Under the pieces are notes generated by a model that saw only the letters and a list, made by a program, of their open reading frames with translations, was not told the DNA's origin and did not search any database. Shown piece by piece: positions 5,749 through 6,164 of a DNA stretch of 6,164 nucleotides. Origin of the DNA: Candidatus Zixiibacteriota bacterium. Its GTDB lineage: Bacteria; Zixibacteria; MSB-5A5; GN15; FEB-12. How positions within the stretch are numbered: position 1 is the first letter of the stretch; each line of letters starts with the position of its first letter. Position numbers and translations under genes: made by a program. Location of the stretch: positions 1 through 6,164 of the forward strand of contig JACRAV010000200.1 in assembly GCA_016213305.1 (NCBI GenBank). Reading direction: 5' to 3'.

Positions 5749-6164
5749 TCAAACGACTTTCTTGGGTTGAAAACGCGGCAGGGTCAGCGCGAACGTGCTA
5801 CCATCGTCAACCACCGATTGTACATCGAGGCGGCCATTATGCTGTTCGACGATCTTCTTGCAGTTGTGCAGACCCAGTCCGTGACCGCCCTTCTTGGTGG
5901 AAAAATGAAGGGTGAAGACCTTGCCCATCGTCTCGGCAGTCATGCCCGCGCCGTTGTCGGTCACTTCGATGGTCACGGTTTCGAAATCCGGATTGTACCG
6001 TCCCACCAGACTGATCCGACGGTCCATAGTCTCGCCCTTCAGATGCATTCTGGCGACTCGCTCCTCGATGGCGTCGGCGGCGTTGTTCAGCAGGTTCATC
6101 ACCACTTGCTGGATCTGGCCGACGTCCATTTCCACGTTCGGGATGGTGTCGCTCAGATCGATCG
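5749..6164 (-). CDS. Histidine kinase, C-terminal ATPase domain (5' end outside window)
   Basis: This is the last 137 residues of a sensor histidine kinase; the reading frame runs off the window edge, so the GTG at 6135 is not the true start. The HATPase domain is complete in its motifs: N-box NLLNNAADAI (6067-6096), G1 box DNGAGM (5941-5958), the HFSTKK segment, and G2 box GHGLGL (5869-5886), ending with DGSTFALTLP. The pattern fits NtrB/PAS-type kinases. The sensor input and the phosphorylated His are not visible. The stop codon is 6 nt before the Ser/Thr kinase start, so the two are very likely one operon and may act in one signalling pathway. No response regulator is in the window. Confidence 0.9.
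   Translation of the reverse strand, partial: IDLSDTIPNVEMDVGQIQQVVMNLLNNAADAIEERVARMHLKGETMDRRISLVGRYNPDFETVTIEVTDNGAGMTAETMGKVFTLHFSTKKGGHGLGLHNCKKIVEQHNGRLDVQSVVDDGSTFALTLPRFQPKKVV

Overview
The window comes from a GC-rich, probably Gram-negative bacterium. The signs are an envelope-spanning HlyD-type adaptor fused to a membrane protease, a eukaryote-like Ser/Thr kinase with a long TPR tail, and clean sigma70-type promoter and Shine-Dalgarno signals in the one AT-richer gap. This gene style is common in Planctomycetes-type lineages and in candidate phyla such as Zixibacteria and Latescibacteria. I cannot name the taxon from sequence alone.

Layout. Bases 1-109 hold no assignable gene and may be the tail of an upstream operon. 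A + strand gene (110-2410) encodes a three-part membrane protein: an N-terminal PqqD-like (RiPP-recognition-type) domain, an M50 site-2-protease core (HELAH...NPLIKLDG), and a C-terminal HlyD-like periplasmic adaptor with a coiled-coil hairpin. A 241-bp AT-richer gap follows, with stem-loops, inverted repeats, a good sigma70-like promoter (TTGACG-16-TATACT) and a near-perfect Shine-Dalgarno. These lead into a 25-residue gene (2652-2729) whose product contains LEARIAP and ends in a Gly-rich tail. A strong intrinsic terminator closes it.

The rest of the window is on the - strand and converges on the small gene. The 3' end of a histidine-kinase gene (5749-6164, cut by the window edge) lies 6 bp upstream of a 996-residue Ser/Thr kinase-TPR protein (2752-5742). 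A terminator in - strand polarity lies beyond the small gene (2600-2622). The terminator of the small gene lies inside the last codons of the kinase gene. The two convergent transcripts are therefore predicted to overlap and to be antisense to each other.

Working model (inference). The 25-residue peptide could be the substrate of the PqqD-M50-HlyD protein: bound by the PqqD-like domain, cleaved in or at the membrane by M50, and passed outward through the adaptor. This would make a compact peptide maturation and export unit. The neighbouring two-kinase operon is a possible sensing or regulatory module, linked only by position and by antisense overlap. No radical SAM enzyme, cyclase or ABC transporter ATPase is visible in the window, so any further partners would lie outside it.
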